A program made the position numbers and the translations under genes. Under the pieces are notes generated by a model. The model worked only from the letters and a program-made list of their open reading frames with translations. It did not search any database and was not told the DNA's origin. A DNA stretch of 64,000 nucleotides from Sphingobacterium alimentarium. GTDB taxonomy: Bacteria; Bacteroidota; Bacteroidia; Sphingobacteriales; Sphingobacteriaceae. The stretch lies in assembly GCF_004342685.1 (NCBI RefSeq), contig NZ_SMBZ01000005.1, positions 37,282-101,281 on the forward strand, read 5' to 3'. This document shows positions 19,893 to 29,163 of the stretch, in pieces; the stretch's first letter is position 1, and each line of letters begins with the position of its first letter.

Positions 19893-22025
19893 ATGAATGA
19901 ATTAGAACCCCTAAAAAGTATTTTTAAAGACAGAATATTTAAAATTCCTGATTACCAGCGTGGCTATGCTTGGACGACACGACAATTAAAAGATTTTTGG
20001 GAGGATTTGGTTAATCTTCCAACTGATAGGTTTCATTATACAGGACTACTCTCTTTAAAAAAAGTAGATAAAAACATTTGGAGTAGTTGGAATGACGAAC
20101 GTTGGCTAATCGAAGATAGAGGTTTTAAACCTTTTCATATTGTTGATGGGCAACAACGCCTGACAACATTTGTAATTTTTATACAAGCTATTTCGGAACA
20201 ACTCAAAGCTATTCCTGAAAACAAGGATAAAAAGGACGAAGAAATTTATCTTGGTTCTTTCAGCCTAAAAGCAATTAAGGAAGAATATTTGGTAATTGAA
20301 AAACCCCCACAATTCATTATCAAAACATACAAGTTTGGATACGAGGTTGATAATCCAAGTTTCAAATTTCTACGACATAAAATTTTTTTAGAACCCAATA
20401 GCGGAACAATTCAGGAAACTTTTTATACACTCAACCTTGAAAATGCCAAACGCTTTTTCAAAGAAAATCTGCAAAATTATTTTGATAAATATGGTTTGAG
20501 TGAAATTGAAGCGTTGTTCAAAAAGGTCACACAGAATATGATGTTTAATGTCTATGAAATAAGTGATGACTTTGATGTTTTCGTTGCATTTGAAACGATG
20601 AATAATCGTGGAAAAAAGTTATCAAATTTGGAGCTTCTTAAAAATCGACTGATTTACTTAACCACTTTATATGATGAAAAAGAGTTAAAAAATGATGAAC
20701 GGATTTCTTTGCGTGAGAAAATCAATGATGCGTGGAAAGAAGTCTATTACCAACTTGGAAGAAACAAAAAAAATCCACTCAACGATGATGATTTTTTAGT
20801 TGCTCATTGGATTATGTATTTTCAATACACAAGGGAAAAAGGCGACGATTACATAAGGTTTTTATTAGAACAGAAGTTTACACCACAAAATATTTATGCT
20901 AAAACTGAAGTAAGACTTAGTTCCATACAGGAATTTGAAGAAGTTAGAGAAGATGAAGATACCGACCAAGAAGAAGTTGAGGCAAATGGAGAAGAAGAAA
21001 TAATAGTGATGCGTTCCCAACTTTCTCCAAAAGAAATTGAAGATTATGTAAACAGTTTAAAATCTGCTGCCGTTCACTGGTATAATACGCACAATCCGGT
21101 AAACAACTCAGACCTAACTGCACAAGAAAGCCTTTGGATAGACCGATTGAATAGAATTGGTATAATTTATTTCCGTCCGCTTGTAACCGTAGCTTTTTTA
21201 AACAAGGATATTAATTCGGATAAGCGAGTTCAATTACTTAAAGCAATTGAACGTTTTATATTTATTACGTTCAGGCTTAGTCGAGCTTTTTCGACATATA
21301 GAAATAGTGAATTTTATCGTGCAGCAAGACAGTTGCGAAACGGAGAATTGACAATCGACAGTATTATTCAACGATTGAATGATAGAATGAGTTACTGTTT
21401 TTATACACCTGAAAATTCCGAAGAAACCTATTTCGATTATACATATTTCCAAAAATTTATTGATAAGAAATTCAAAAGCGGAGGTGGGTTTTATTACTGG
21501 AATGGGCTTCGGTATTTCTTATATGAATATGAAATGGAAAAAGTAAGACAAAGAGGAAGCCAAAAGATTGATTGGAAGTTATTTGTAAAAAGTGAAAAAG
21601 ACAAAGTTTCTATTGAACATATTTATCCTCAAACTCCCACACATAAAAGTTGGAAAGATAGTTTCAAAGGCTACAAAAAATCACAGATACCTTTTTTTCA
21701 AGGAAGTTTAGGAAATCTTTTGCCATTATCACAAAGTATAAATTCAAGCCTACAAAATGATTGCTTTGATGACAAGAAGAATGCAAAATATAATGACAAA
21801 AAAGAAAAAATAAGACAAGGTTATTCTGATGGTTCACATTCTGAAATCGAAGTTTCAGGATATGATTTTTGGAACTCTGATACTATCCTTGATAGAGGCA
21901 CTAAATTATTGGAATTTATGGAACAGCGTTGGGACTTAAAGTTTGAAGATGAAACTGCCAAAGCAGAATTATTATTCCTTGATTTTATGCTCCAAGAAGA
22001 AGAGCCACAGAGTAGAGAAGAATAA
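19893..22025 (+). CDS. DUF262/DUF1524 (GmrSD-like) protein, probable restriction nuclease
   Basis: 710 residues. The N-terminal DUF262 domain has IPDYQRGYAW (near 20) and the DGQQRLTTF nucleotide-binding motif (near 82). The C-terminal DUF1524 HNH-type domain has SIEHIYPQTP (near 573), then LGNLLPLS and a conserved asparagine/lysine stretch. This is the single-chain layout of GmrSD type IV restriction enzymes, which cut modified phage DNA using NTP hydrolysis. An acidic insert lies near 345-370. It is encoded opposite to the ICE backbone together with a HEPN-like gene, suggesting a defence cargo cassette. The substrate is unknown. Confidence 0.85.
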   Translation: MNELEPLKSIFKDRIFKIPDYQRGYAWTTRQLKDFWEDLVNLPTDRFHYTGLLSLKKVDKNIWSSWNDERWLIEDRGFKPFHIVDGQQRLTTFVIFIQAISEQLKAIPENKDKKDEEIYLGSFSLKAIKEEYLVIEKPPQFIIKTYKFGYEVDNPSFKFLRHKIFLEPNSGTIQETFYTLNLENAKRFFKENLQNYFDKYGLSEIEALFKKVTQNMMFNVYEISDDFDVFVAFETMNNRGKKLSNLELLKNRLIYLTTLYDEKELKNDERISLREKINDAWKEVYYQLGRNKKNPLNDDDFLVAHWIMYFQYTREKGDDYIRFLLEQKFTPQNIYAKTEVRLSSIQEFEEVREDEDTDQEEVEANGEEEIIVMRSQLSPKEIEDYVNSLKSAAVHWYNTHNPVNNSDLTAQESLWIDRLNRIGIIYFRPLVTVAFLNKDINSDKRVQLLKAIERFIFITFRLSRAFSTYRNSEFYRAARQLRNGELTIDSIIQRLNDRMSYCFYTPENSEETYFDYTYFQKFIDKKFKSGGGFYYWNGLRYFLYEYEMEKVRQRGSQKIDWKLFVKSEKDKVSIEHIYPQTPTHKSWKDSFKGYKKSQIPFFQGSLGNLLPLSQSINSSLQNDCFDDKKNAKYNDKKEKIRQGYSDGSHSEIEVSGYDFWNSDTILDRGTKLLEFMEQRWDLKFEDETAKAELLFLDFMLQEEEPQSREE

Positions 22026-22046
22026 CCAATAGAAATATTAATCTAA

Positions 22047-22805
22047 ATGAATTATACAGAAAACATTGAACGTTTAAAAATATTACTTACAGGAGCATCC
22101 ACCGATGTTACTATAACAAGTGAAAATGAAGCAGAATATAAAAGTTTAAAAAATGAACTGAATAAGTCTGCTAAGTTCAAAACTAACCAACCAAAAGAAT
22201 TTAAAATCTGTGTTACACTTCAGGAATTTAGGAGAGAAATGCAAGCCAAAGGTGGATATGCAGAACGAAGAAAATACATTAATCAGATATTCTATCCTCT
22301 AATTTCGGATGAAAATTCCTTATTGGATAGTATAGAGGAAATACAACAAAATGTAAACTTTGGTCATTTAAACCTTTTACCCCAAGATATACAACAGAAA
22401 GGGCGAGAAATGTCGGAAGTTTATTTGTATTTATATTGTATTGAAAATTCTTTAAGAATATTTATTGAAGAAATAATGAAAACAGAAACAGTAAATATTC
22501 CCAGAAAAGTACAAGACACAATAGATAAATTGAAGAAAAGCGAACAAGAGAGTAAATATTTACCCATACGAGGTAATAGTGATTTGTTTTATTGCGACTT
22601 TATAGAGTTAGGGAAAATAATAGTTGGAAATTGGATAATTTTTGGAAAATATTTCCCTAAACAGAATGAACATTGGTTGAATGTAATGGTTGATGAATTA
22701 TACAAGATACGGTGTTTAGTTGCTCACAATAGTTACGTTGGTAATGATGAACGTGATGCACTAAAAGTTTATTATAAGAGTATTACAGCCCAATTACAAT
22801 TATAG
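22047..22805 (+). CDS. HEPN-like protein paired with the DUF262 nuclease
   Basis: 252 residues, soluble and mainly helical. The C-terminus carries IRCLVAHNSYVG (near 225), an R-x4-H motif typical of HEPN RNases and Swt1-like domains. It starts 21 bp after the DUF262 stop with no terminator between, so the two form one transcript that ends at the strong hairpin at 22818. A role as RNase effector or as regulator of the DUF262 protein is inferred from the motif and pairing. No closer family was recognised. Confidence 0.7.
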   Translation: MNYTENIERLKILLTGASTDVTITSENEAEYKSLKNELNKSAKFKTNQPKEFKICVTLQEFRREMQAKGGYAERRKYINQIFYPLISDENSLLDSIEEIQQNVNFGHLNLLPQDIQQKGREMSEVYLYLYCIENSLRIFIEEIMKTETVNIPRKVQDTIDKLKKSEQESKYLPIRGNSDLFYCDFIELGKIIVGNWIIFGKYFPKQNEHWLNVMVDELYKIRCLVAHNSYVGNDERDALKVYYKSITAQLQL

Positions 22806-22817
22806 TATAGATTAGAC

Positions 22818-22849
22818 AACAAACCCTCTGATAATTCAGAGGGTTTGTT
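22818..22849. terminator. Bidirectional terminator between the HEPN and ORF6N genes
   Basis: A perfect 13-bp stem (AACAAACCCTCTG and complement) with a six-base loop sits between two converging genes and touches the ORF6N stop codon. Confidence 0.85.
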
Positions 22850-23730
22850 TATTGGTTGTGTAAGTTTTGGAGCATTCTGCCAACCTCAATATCCATTCTC
22901 GAAAAGGCAAACCATTTTTTGCCCAGGTCTTTCAGTGATGCTCCGATATGGTAAAGTTCCGTGCCGTCAATTATCATAAATCGGTCGTGAGCATCCGAAA
23001 ATAACTCAACTTCAATCCGAGGATATTGGCTGTTGTACCGTTGTACATCCAGCCGTAGCTGATTGCTGATGCTTTTGGTATAAATTGTTGCGGTTACATT
23101 GTCGCTTCGCTTGCCCAATAAGGTCAATACGGTATCATCCACATAATTATCCAGCAGGATAATGGAGCTTTTGGTACTTCGAATAATATCGGAAACAAAG
23201 GCATAGGCATCAAAAACCTGCCCATTGTAGAAAATACCTTTTTCGCTGTGGAGTTTATCACTTTCCAAAGCCTTAAAAATCTCTTCAAATCTTTGGTCGG
23301 CTTCTAATTGTTTCAGTTCAATTTTATCCAAACGATGAAAAAGAGAAGCATTGCTGATAAGCATTCTTCGCATTTCTACAAAGGCTTCCATAATTTCAAC
23401 ACTGACTTTAACCGCTATATCTGAACGGAGTATGGCAGAAGCCATTGCAACCCCTTGTTCAGTAAAAACATAGGGCAAATACCGTCTTCCACCGTAGCTT
23501 AAACTTGAGGTTCCAATTTGGAACCTCAAGTTTTCAACTTCCTCTTCGGTCAGTTGAAAGCAAAAAGAAACGGGAAACCTTTCAATATTTCTTTTTACTG
23601 CTTTGTTGAGGTTCTTTGTTTCCACCTGATATAAGGAAGCGAGGTCGCTATCCAGCATCACTTGCTTTCCACGTATGGAATAAATCAGATTTCTGATTTC
23701 CTTTGTGCTAATGGTAGGCTTATTTTCCAT
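22849..23730 (-). CDS. ORF6N-domain protein with PLD-like C-terminus
   Basis: 293 residues. The N-terminal ORF6N (Rha/KilA-N-like DNA-binding) domain contains IRGKQVMLDSDLASLY and VFTEQGVAMASAIL (to about residue 120), and a coiled linker follows. The C-terminal half has HDRFMIIDGTELYHIGASL, resembling one phospholipase-D-type HxK motif with K replaced by R, so nuclease activity is doubtful. Its ATG overlaps the topoisomerase stop as TAATG, so it is coupled to topB. Such proteins are frequent on Bacteroidota mobile elements; the role may be regulatory. Confidence 0.78.
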   Translation of the reverse strand: MENKPTISTKEIRNLIYSIRGKQVMLDSDLASLYQVETKNLNKAVKRNIERFPVSFCFQLTEEEVENLRFQIGTSSLSYGGRRYLPYVFTEQGVAMASAILRSDIAVKVSVEIMEAFVEMRRMLISNASLFHRLDKIELKQLEADQRFEEIFKALESDKLHSEKGIFYNGQVFDAYAFVSDIIRSTKSSIILLDNYVDDTVLTLLGKRSDNVTATIYTKSISNQLRLDVQRYNSQYPRIEVELFSDAHDRFMIIDGTELYHIGASLKDLGKKWFAFSRMDIEVGRMLQNLHNQ

Positions 23731-25814
23731 TACTTTTTGTAGCTTTTATTTTTGGCAAACTCAAAAGAGGTTTTGCAATCCTCATTCAACACGATATAAG
23801 CATCGAATTTCTTTCCGGCTTTGCTTTTCATTCCTTTGATAAGTGAAGTTTTCTTTTTATTGACAAGGTTTTCAATATCGGCTAAGCCGATTTGTACGCC
23901 ACACACATTGCGGAACTGTACCCAATTACAAACTTCATCAGGACACTTCACTATTTTATCACGGATAATGAGTTGTTGGCTTTTGCATTTCGGGCAAACC
24001 AATTTAGGCAGGTTGTTTTGGGCAATGGAAGTTTGTAGCAATTCATTGGTAATAGATGAGGCGTAAGTTTCCATTTCTTTTTGAAATGCCCCTGCATCGG
24101 CTTCGTTATTTTCGATTTTTTGCAAAGCCAATTCCCATTCGGCGGTCATTGCCACATCCGCAATTTTACGATCTTTGACCAATTCGTACACCTGCAATCC
24201 CTTTTCGGTAGGGATTAGGGATTTTTTTTCTCGTTGGATATAGTTGCGGGTAAACAGGGTTTCTATTATTGCGGATCTGGTAGCCGGAGTACCAATACCG
24301 ATGTTTTGTAAAACCTTGCGTTCATCTTCATTTTCGATTTCCTTTCCGGCAGTTTCCATAGCCGACAAAAGTCCTGCTTCAGTATAAAGCCCTGGTGGTT
24401 TGGTTTTCTTTTCCAAAACGGAGGCTTCTTTTATTTTTAGTTCATCGCCTTTTTTCAGTTCGGGCAAATCCTGTACAGGTTCGGTATTATCATCTGAAAA
24501 ACTACCTTTGATGGAACGCCAGCCTGCTTCTATAACCTTACAACCCTTTACTGTAAAATCATAATGCAACGCTTGTAAACCTACATCGGTTATCTCTTTG
24601 ATACAGGCTTGTGAAAGGGCTTCGAGCAATCGAAAGGCAATCATATCATAAACGGAGTTTTCCTTTGCGTTCAGGGCTGATGGGATTTTATCAGTAATCA
24701 ATAATCCGTGGTGGTCGGTAACACGCAAATCGTTTACAATACGTTTATTGAACCGTCCCCATTTCAATTTCCCTACGGCTTGCTTGCAGGTTTCGCTGTC
24801 CTGCAAAGCCCTTACGAGGTTGGGGATTTCTGCCCACATATCTTCAGGAATGTACTTGCTTCCGGTGCGTGGGTATGTGATAAACTTCCTTTCGTAAAGG
24901 CTTTGGGCAATATTGAGCGTTTCTTCCGCAGAAAGGTTCAGCTTTTTGTTGGCTTCTTTTTGCAAGCCAGTAAGGTCGAACAATAGAGGCGGTTGCTCTG
25001 TAATGCTTTTGGTTTCCACCGATGTAACCGTTGCCGTTTTACTTCGCTGAATGGCTTTCAGCGTATCATCGGCAAGTTTTTGGTCTTCCCATTTGGTTTT
25101 GGAAAGGCTTTTAAAATCTATCAGTTCTTTGTTGTGCGATAACTGTATCTGCCAGTATTTCTTTACCGAGAAATTTTTGTTTTCCAAATAGCGTTTGCAT
25201 ATCAAAGCCAGTGTAGGCGTTTGCACTCTTCCGAGCGAATAAATGCCATTTCCTGCGGCTATGCTCAACGCCTGTGTAGCATTGATGCCCACGAGCCAAT
25301 CGGCACGGCTTCTGCCTTGTGCCGCCTGGTACAATCCATCAAACTGTTTTCCATCTTTGAGGTTATCAAACCCTTGCTTAATGGCTTTTTCGGTAAGCGA
25401 ACTAATCCAAAGCCGTTCAAAAGGCTTGTTGCATTTCAGGTATTCATAAATGTACCTGAAAATGAGTTCGCCCTCACGTCCCGCATCGGTGGCTACAATG
25501 ATGCTGTTACTACGGTTAAAAAGCTGTTCGATGACTTTCAGTTGCTTTAATGCACCCGTATCCGCTGTATAACCTTTGTCTTTTTTCACTTTCCGGACGG
25601 TCAGCAAAAACGGGTTTGGGAGCATTGGCAATGATGCTTTATCAAATCCCGAAACCCCGTAATCTTCGGGCATTCCCAATCCTATCAAATGACCGAATGC
25701 CCACGTAACAAAATAGCCGTTACCTGTCAGGTAGCCGTCCTTTTTATTGGATGCTCCCACAAGTCCGGCTATTTCCCTTGCTACGATTGGTTTTTCTGCA
25801 ATGATTGTTTTCAT
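23730..25814 (-). CDS. topB: Type IA DNA topoisomerase III, Exc-like ICE protein
   Basis: 694 residues. It has an N-terminal TOPRIM domain (EKPIVAREIAG; ATDAGREGELIF near 105), the active-site tyrosine in FITYPRTGSKYIP (near 312), and a C-terminal zinc-ribbon-like CPKCKSQQ...CPDEVC (near 625). It relaxes or decatenates DNA through a covalent 5'-phosphotyrosine. On CTnDOT the equivalent gene, exc, closes the xis2c-xis2d-orf3-exc excision operon, and the gene order here is the same. It starts 6 bp after DUF3945. Confidence 0.93.
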   Translation of the reverse strand: MKTIIAEKPIVAREIAGLVGASNKKDGYLTGNGYFVTWAFGHLIGLGMPEDYGVSGFDKASLPMLPNPFLLTVRKVKKDKGYTADTGALKQLKVIEQLFNRSNSIIVATDAGREGELIFRYIYEYLKCNKPFERLWISSLTEKAIKQGFDNLKDGKQFDGLYQAAQGRSRADWLVGINATQALSIAAGNGIYSLGRVQTPTLALICKRYLENKNFSVKKYWQIQLSHNKELIDFKSLSKTKWEDQKLADDTLKAIQRSKTATVTSVETKSITEQPPLLFDLTGLQKEANKKLNLSAEETLNIAQSLYERKFITYPRTGSKYIPEDMWAEIPNLVRALQDSETCKQAVGKLKWGRFNKRIVNDLRVTDHHGLLITDKIPSALNAKENSVYDMIAFRLLEALSQACIKEITDVGLQALHYDFTVKGCKVIEAGWRSIKGSFSDDNTEPVQDLPELKKGDELKIKEASVLEKKTKPPGLYTEAGLLSAMETAGKEIENEDERKVLQNIGIGTPATRSAIIETLFTRNYIQREKKSLIPTEKGLQVYELVKDRKIADVAMTAEWELALQKIENNEADAGAFQKEMETYASSITNELLQTSIAQNNLPKLVCPKCKSQQLIIRDKIVKCPDEVCNWVQFRNVCGVQIGLADIENLVNKKKTSLIKGMKSKAGKKFDAYIVLNEDCKTSFEFAKNKSYKK

Positions 25815-25820
25815 ACTTGA

Positions 25821-27296
25821 TTACCTTTTTACGCCTTTGGATTTTGCAGGAGCTTTCGGCTTTTCCTGTTGTTCCTGCTGTTGTTTGTTTTTCGGTCTTT
25901 GTTGCCCCGACTTCAAAGGCTCTTTGATGTTTTTGGTCGCTTCGTTGGTTTTGCCCTCTGAATTGACGGCAGTTTGTGTTTTATGGGCTTCGATAGGTTT
26001 TGCCTGTGCCTTAACTTGGCTTGGAAAGGCAAAATCAGTTTTTCCGGTTTCTTTGTTGAAAGTGATATAACCCTGATACGGTTGTCCTTTCTTATCTTTC
26101 AATCCGTCAATGTAAACGGTTTGCCCGGCTTTGAAATCCTTATGCTGCTCATCGGTCAGTTCTTTGCCCCTGAATGTTTTTGGAGCTTCCTGCGGCTGGC
26201 TTTGCTGATTGCTTTGTCCGTTGTTTTGAGTTTGCCCATTGCTTTGGGTCTGCCTGTTGGAGTTATTGCGGTCAAACAGGAACTCAACATAACGCTTGTC
26301 TGCATTGAACTGTACCGTTGCCGAAAACTCCGTTCCTTTGGTGGAAATCATACCCTCTAACTTTAGTGGTTTACCCTCCATTAAAGTTTGCTTTTGCTCA
26401 TCGTTCAGTTTCACGCCTTTAATTTCATCGGGAATTTTTATGAAATCCGTCCGCAACGCAATTACATCATTTGTCAGCCTGTCTATACTGATAATCGACG
26501 GCATCAGTTCGCCCGTTTTGGTGTTGGTCAGGTTAACTACACGCCCCATATTGCCTGTTTCGAGCAGGTTTTTTTTGTCCTCATCCGTAAACTTGTGTCC
26601 GAAAAATTCAAAATGCAGGTTGGGTTCTTTTTTGATGCCGTGTATTCCTACTACAACTTTTCCGTCTTCGGCTTGCTGTAAAGACAGGCGGGCATCCGTG
26701 CGGAGAATAGTACCACCGAGGTTAACGCCAATCGGTAAGAGTTCATTAGTTTTATAACCTTTCAATAAAGGTTCAAGCAGGTTTCTCTTTTCAAGATATT
26801 CCTTACTTAATCCGAGATTGTTCATTGTGTCCCAATCAATCTGCTCCGGCTTGTAGCGGTATTCGCTCGCTTCCGGTGTTGTTTGTGTTGTTGCCATATT
26901 ATTTTGATTTTCTTGTTTTTTATCCTGTTGCGGTTCTGTTTTTACTTCGTGTTCTTTCATCACTTTTTCTCCTTCGGGAGTGGGCTTATCAACCTGCTTT
27001 TGCATTTCCTGTGCTTTTTCAACTGCGACAGGTGCAGGCACTTTGAAGAATGAAAAATTGGTAGGGTTCTTTAACTGGCTGAAAAAATTGGAGAAGAAAT
27101 TGGAAAAGAAATCGCCACTTTTGTCCACACGCATAAACTGGTTTTGGTTTTTCTTCGTGGGTTCAACGGTTTCCATTTTCCCGTTTTCATCAATGCTTTT
27201 TACAGCTTGGATTTTCATTTTTTCTTTATCCAGCACCAATAATATGTCCGATAATTGCTCGGGCATTTCCTGCTTATTTGTTGTTTGTTCGCTCAT
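25821..27296 (-). CDS. DUF3945/DUF4099 ICE protein (Orf3-like)
   Basis: 491 residues, soluble. A glutamine- and proline-rich low-complexity linker (about 85-145) is followed by a DUF4099-like part (IDWDTMNNLGLSKEYLEKRN, near 155) and two DUF3945-like repeats (about 230-330 and 375-430, the second with FRGKELTDEQHKDFKAGQ), then a basic C-terminal tail. Function unknown; it occupies the orf3 position of the CTnDOT excision operon. Confidence 0.82.
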   Translation of the reverse strand: MSEQTTNKQEMPEQLSDILLVLDKEKMKIQAVKSIDENGKMETVEPTKKNQNQFMRVDKSGDFFSNFFSNFFSQLKNPTNFSFFKVPAPVAVEKAQEMQKQVDKPTPEGEKVMKEHEVKTEPQQDKKQENQNNMATTQTTPEASEYRYKPEQIDWDTMNNLGLSKEYLEKRNLLEPLLKGYKTNELLPIGVNLGGTILRTDARLSLQQAEDGKVVVGIHGIKKEPNLHFEFFGHKFTDEDKKNLLETGNMGRVVNLTNTKTGELMPSIISIDRLTNDVIALRTDFIKIPDEIKGVKLNDEQKQTLMEGKPLKLEGMISTKGTEFSATVQFNADKRYVEFLFDRNNSNRQTQSNGQTQNNGQSNQQSQPQEAPKTFRGKELTDEQHKDFKAGQTVYIDGLKDKKGQPYQGYITFNKETGKTDFAFPSQVKAQAKPIEAHKTQTAVNSEGKTNEATKNIKEPLKSGQQRPKNKQQQEQQEKPKAPAKSKGVKR

Positions 27297-27394
27297 AATC
27301 TGAAAAATTTAAAGTTTACCGCCGAATGTAAATGAAGCGTTGGCTGTATCGCCCGAAGTGGCACTCAAAGGCAGCCTTTGTCTTTCATTGGCGT

Positions 27395-27688
27395 TCATTT
27401 GGTTGAGGGTGGGTTAAAGCTCTCTCTTATGAACTGATGTACATCGGATAGTTTATAATACAGCTTTCCGCTTATCGTATAATAGGGTAGTTTGCCAATG
27501 GAGCGATACCGTTGCAGGGAGCGGTTGCTGATTTTAAGCATTTGAAGCAAATCCTGATTATCCAGCAATTCCTCGCCGTCTATGCTGTTGCGTTTCTTTT
27601 GCAGTTCATCTATATTGTCGCCCAGCATATCCAAGCGACCCATTAAGCGTTCCATCCACGCCAAAAATTCCATTCTGTCAATATTCAT
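27395..27688 (-). CDS. Helix-turn-helix protein, Xis2d-like
   Basis: 97 residues with a MerR/excisionase-type HTH (LLDNQDLLQMLKISNRSLQRY, then IGKLPYYTISGKLYYKLSDV, about 40-85) after a short helical N-terminus. The position between a second HTH gene and DUF3945 matches xis2d, a recombination directionality factor of CTnDOT. Equivalence is by context, not sequence comparison. Confidence 0.78.
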   Translation of the reverse strand: MNIDRMEFLAWMERLMGRLDMLGDNIDELQKKRNSIDGEELLDNQDLLQMLKISNRSLQRYRSIGKLPYYTISGKLYYKLSDVHQFIRESFNPPSTK

Positions 27689-27714
27689 AGGGATATACTT
27701 TTAAGGGTTCATAC

Positions 27715-28068
27715 CTATTTTGTATCTGTCTTTAGTTTTCTGCCTTTTTCGATATAGCTTTTGCCTTTTGCCATAAGCTCCTGCACAAATTCATCACTGC
27801 TCTGTATGGCATTGGCATTCAGCATATCCTTAATTGCTCCTATGGTGTAGAAATACTGACCGTAGATTTTTGAATAAGCAACCTCGCCTTTGGTGCGCAT
27901 ACGCCATAAGGTCTTTTCGCTGATGTGTAGGTATTGGCATACCTCGTGGTTATTGAGCCACAGGTCATCATAGCTGGTTTCGTCCAATCTTTTTAGGTAG
28001 TCGGCAATGGCATTAATACGGCTGTTTAGCTGTTGCCACGCTTCTTCTTCGATAGTTATAATTTTCAT
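27715..28068 (-). CDS. Helix-turn-helix protein, Xis2c-like
   Basis: 117 residues. The HTH_17-type domain (LNNHEVCQYLHISEKTLWRM, then KIYGQYFYTIGAI, about 38-90) is flanked by helices. It is the first gene of the presumed excision operon; upstream lie repeated TTGCCAATTGG-type sites and the RteC gene, matching the CTnDOT arrangement in which RteC activates this promoter. Confidence 0.78.
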   Translation of the reverse strand: MKIITIEEEAWQQLNSRINAIADYLKRLDETSYDDLWLNNHEVCQYLHISEKTLWRMRTKGEVAYSKIYGQYFYTIGAIKDMLNANAIQSSDEFVQELMAKGKSYIEKGRKLKTDTK

Positions 28069-28123
28069 TGCACAGCTTTTAAATGTTCACTATGCAAAAT
28101 TGTTAAAGGTGGCAGTGTTTGTC

Positions 28124-28253
28124 TGCCAATCCTTGCCAATTGGTTTGGCGGTTTTTTGAAAATTTTTACACTTAGGGAAACCCCTGGTTTAATAAGGGGT
28201 TCGGGGCATTTTGAGTATTTTGTAACAGGGATTTGCCAACATTTGCCAATTGG
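28124..28253. promoter_or_regulatory. Two 20-bp operator-like repeats before the Xis-like operon
   Basis: TGCCAA-TCC-TTGCCAATTGG at 28124-28143 recurs as TGCCAA-CAT-TTGCCAATTGG at 28234-28253, 17 of 20 bases identical and 110 bp apart. The second contains the perfect palindrome TGCCAATTGGCA. A hairpin with AACCCC/GGGGTT arms lies between. The sites lie in the 249-bp gap between rteC and the Xis2c-like gene. RteC is the obvious candidate binder, but the HTH proteins themselves could bind. Confidence 0.55.
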
Positions 28254-28317
28254 CAGATATGGGCAAAAAAAAACAGTACATATTGTGTACTGCTTTGAAA
28301 TCACTGTATTGAAATAG

Positions 28318-29163
28318 TTAAAGGTCTTTATCCATATATTCTTCGAGGGATATTTTGAGCTGGTCTAAAAATGCCGTTCGGGAGCCTGCCCTTGTTTTCA
28401 TTCGGTGGAAAGAGTGATGTATATCGTTTAAGGGAGTTCGGAATAGCACTTGAAAAATCAATGCTAATTTTCGGATGCCTATTTTTCCGTATGCAATGGA
28501 ATTTGAAGCATACAGGGCGTATATCAGTTCGATAAGTGCATTTTGAGAATTTGTCCACGAAATATCCTTGTTTGCTTCTCCATTTAATAAAATTAAATCT
28601 GGATTTTCTTCGGGGCTGATTTTAGTAAGCATATAAATATAAAGTAATTCGTTCGCTATAATATAGGCTATCTTGTTATCATAATAGGTTGAAAAACTAA
28701 GGTCAATTTCAAATACACCACTCTTTAATCCATCGTGGTAATTGATTTGTCCGAGCCTGAAATAAGTATGGTCACGGTCTGTCCTGCCAGCACGGTAGTA
28801 TCTGTAAAAATCCTCATTGCAAATCCTTTCTTTATATTCTAATTTGAGGGCTTTTAATTGGTTCTCATAATAGCTTTGATGTATTTTACCATTGCTTACA
28901 GGGCAGGTAGTTTCGATGCGGAAGACTTTGTTATAGTAAATGAGCTTCCCTAAGATTTGTGGTTTAATGTTCTTGAAAAAGTCAATTTCTTGCTGCTCAT
29001 TTGTAAATCCATCCTGTATGACTTGGGCTTTTATATTGAACAACATTTCCTTTAGGAACAAGGTCATTTGATAAGCCTCTTCCGCCGTTGGCATCATTTG
29101 AGAAGAAAATTTCTCTTCCTGATGATGAATTTGCGCTAATATTTTATTCAACACGATTTTCAT
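28318..29163 (-). CDS. rteC: RteC family transcriptional activator
   Basis: 281 residues with the family landmarks EIDFFKNIKPQILGKLIYYNK (about 80-100), FYRYYRAGRTDRDHTYF (about 130-150) and a C-terminal helical region. In CTnDOT, RteC binds upstream of the xis2c operon and switches on excision. Here it lies directly upstream of the Xis-like operon on the same strand and is the last ICE gene before the chromosome junction. RteA/RteB are not in the window. Confidence 0.87.
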   Translation of the reverse strand: MKIVLNKILAQIHHQEEKFSSQMMPTAEEAYQMTLFLKEMLFNIKAQVIQDGFTNEQQEIDFFKNIKPQILGKLIYYNKVFRIETTCPVSNGKIHQSYYENQLKALKLEYKERICNEDFYRYYRAGRTDRDHTYFRLGQINYHDGLKSGVFEIDLSFSTYYDNKIAYIIANELLYIYMLTKISPEENPDLILLNGEANKDISWTNSQNALIELIYALYASNSIAYGKIGIRKLALIFQVLFRTPLNDIHHSFHRMKTRAGSRTAFLDQLKISLEEYMDKDL

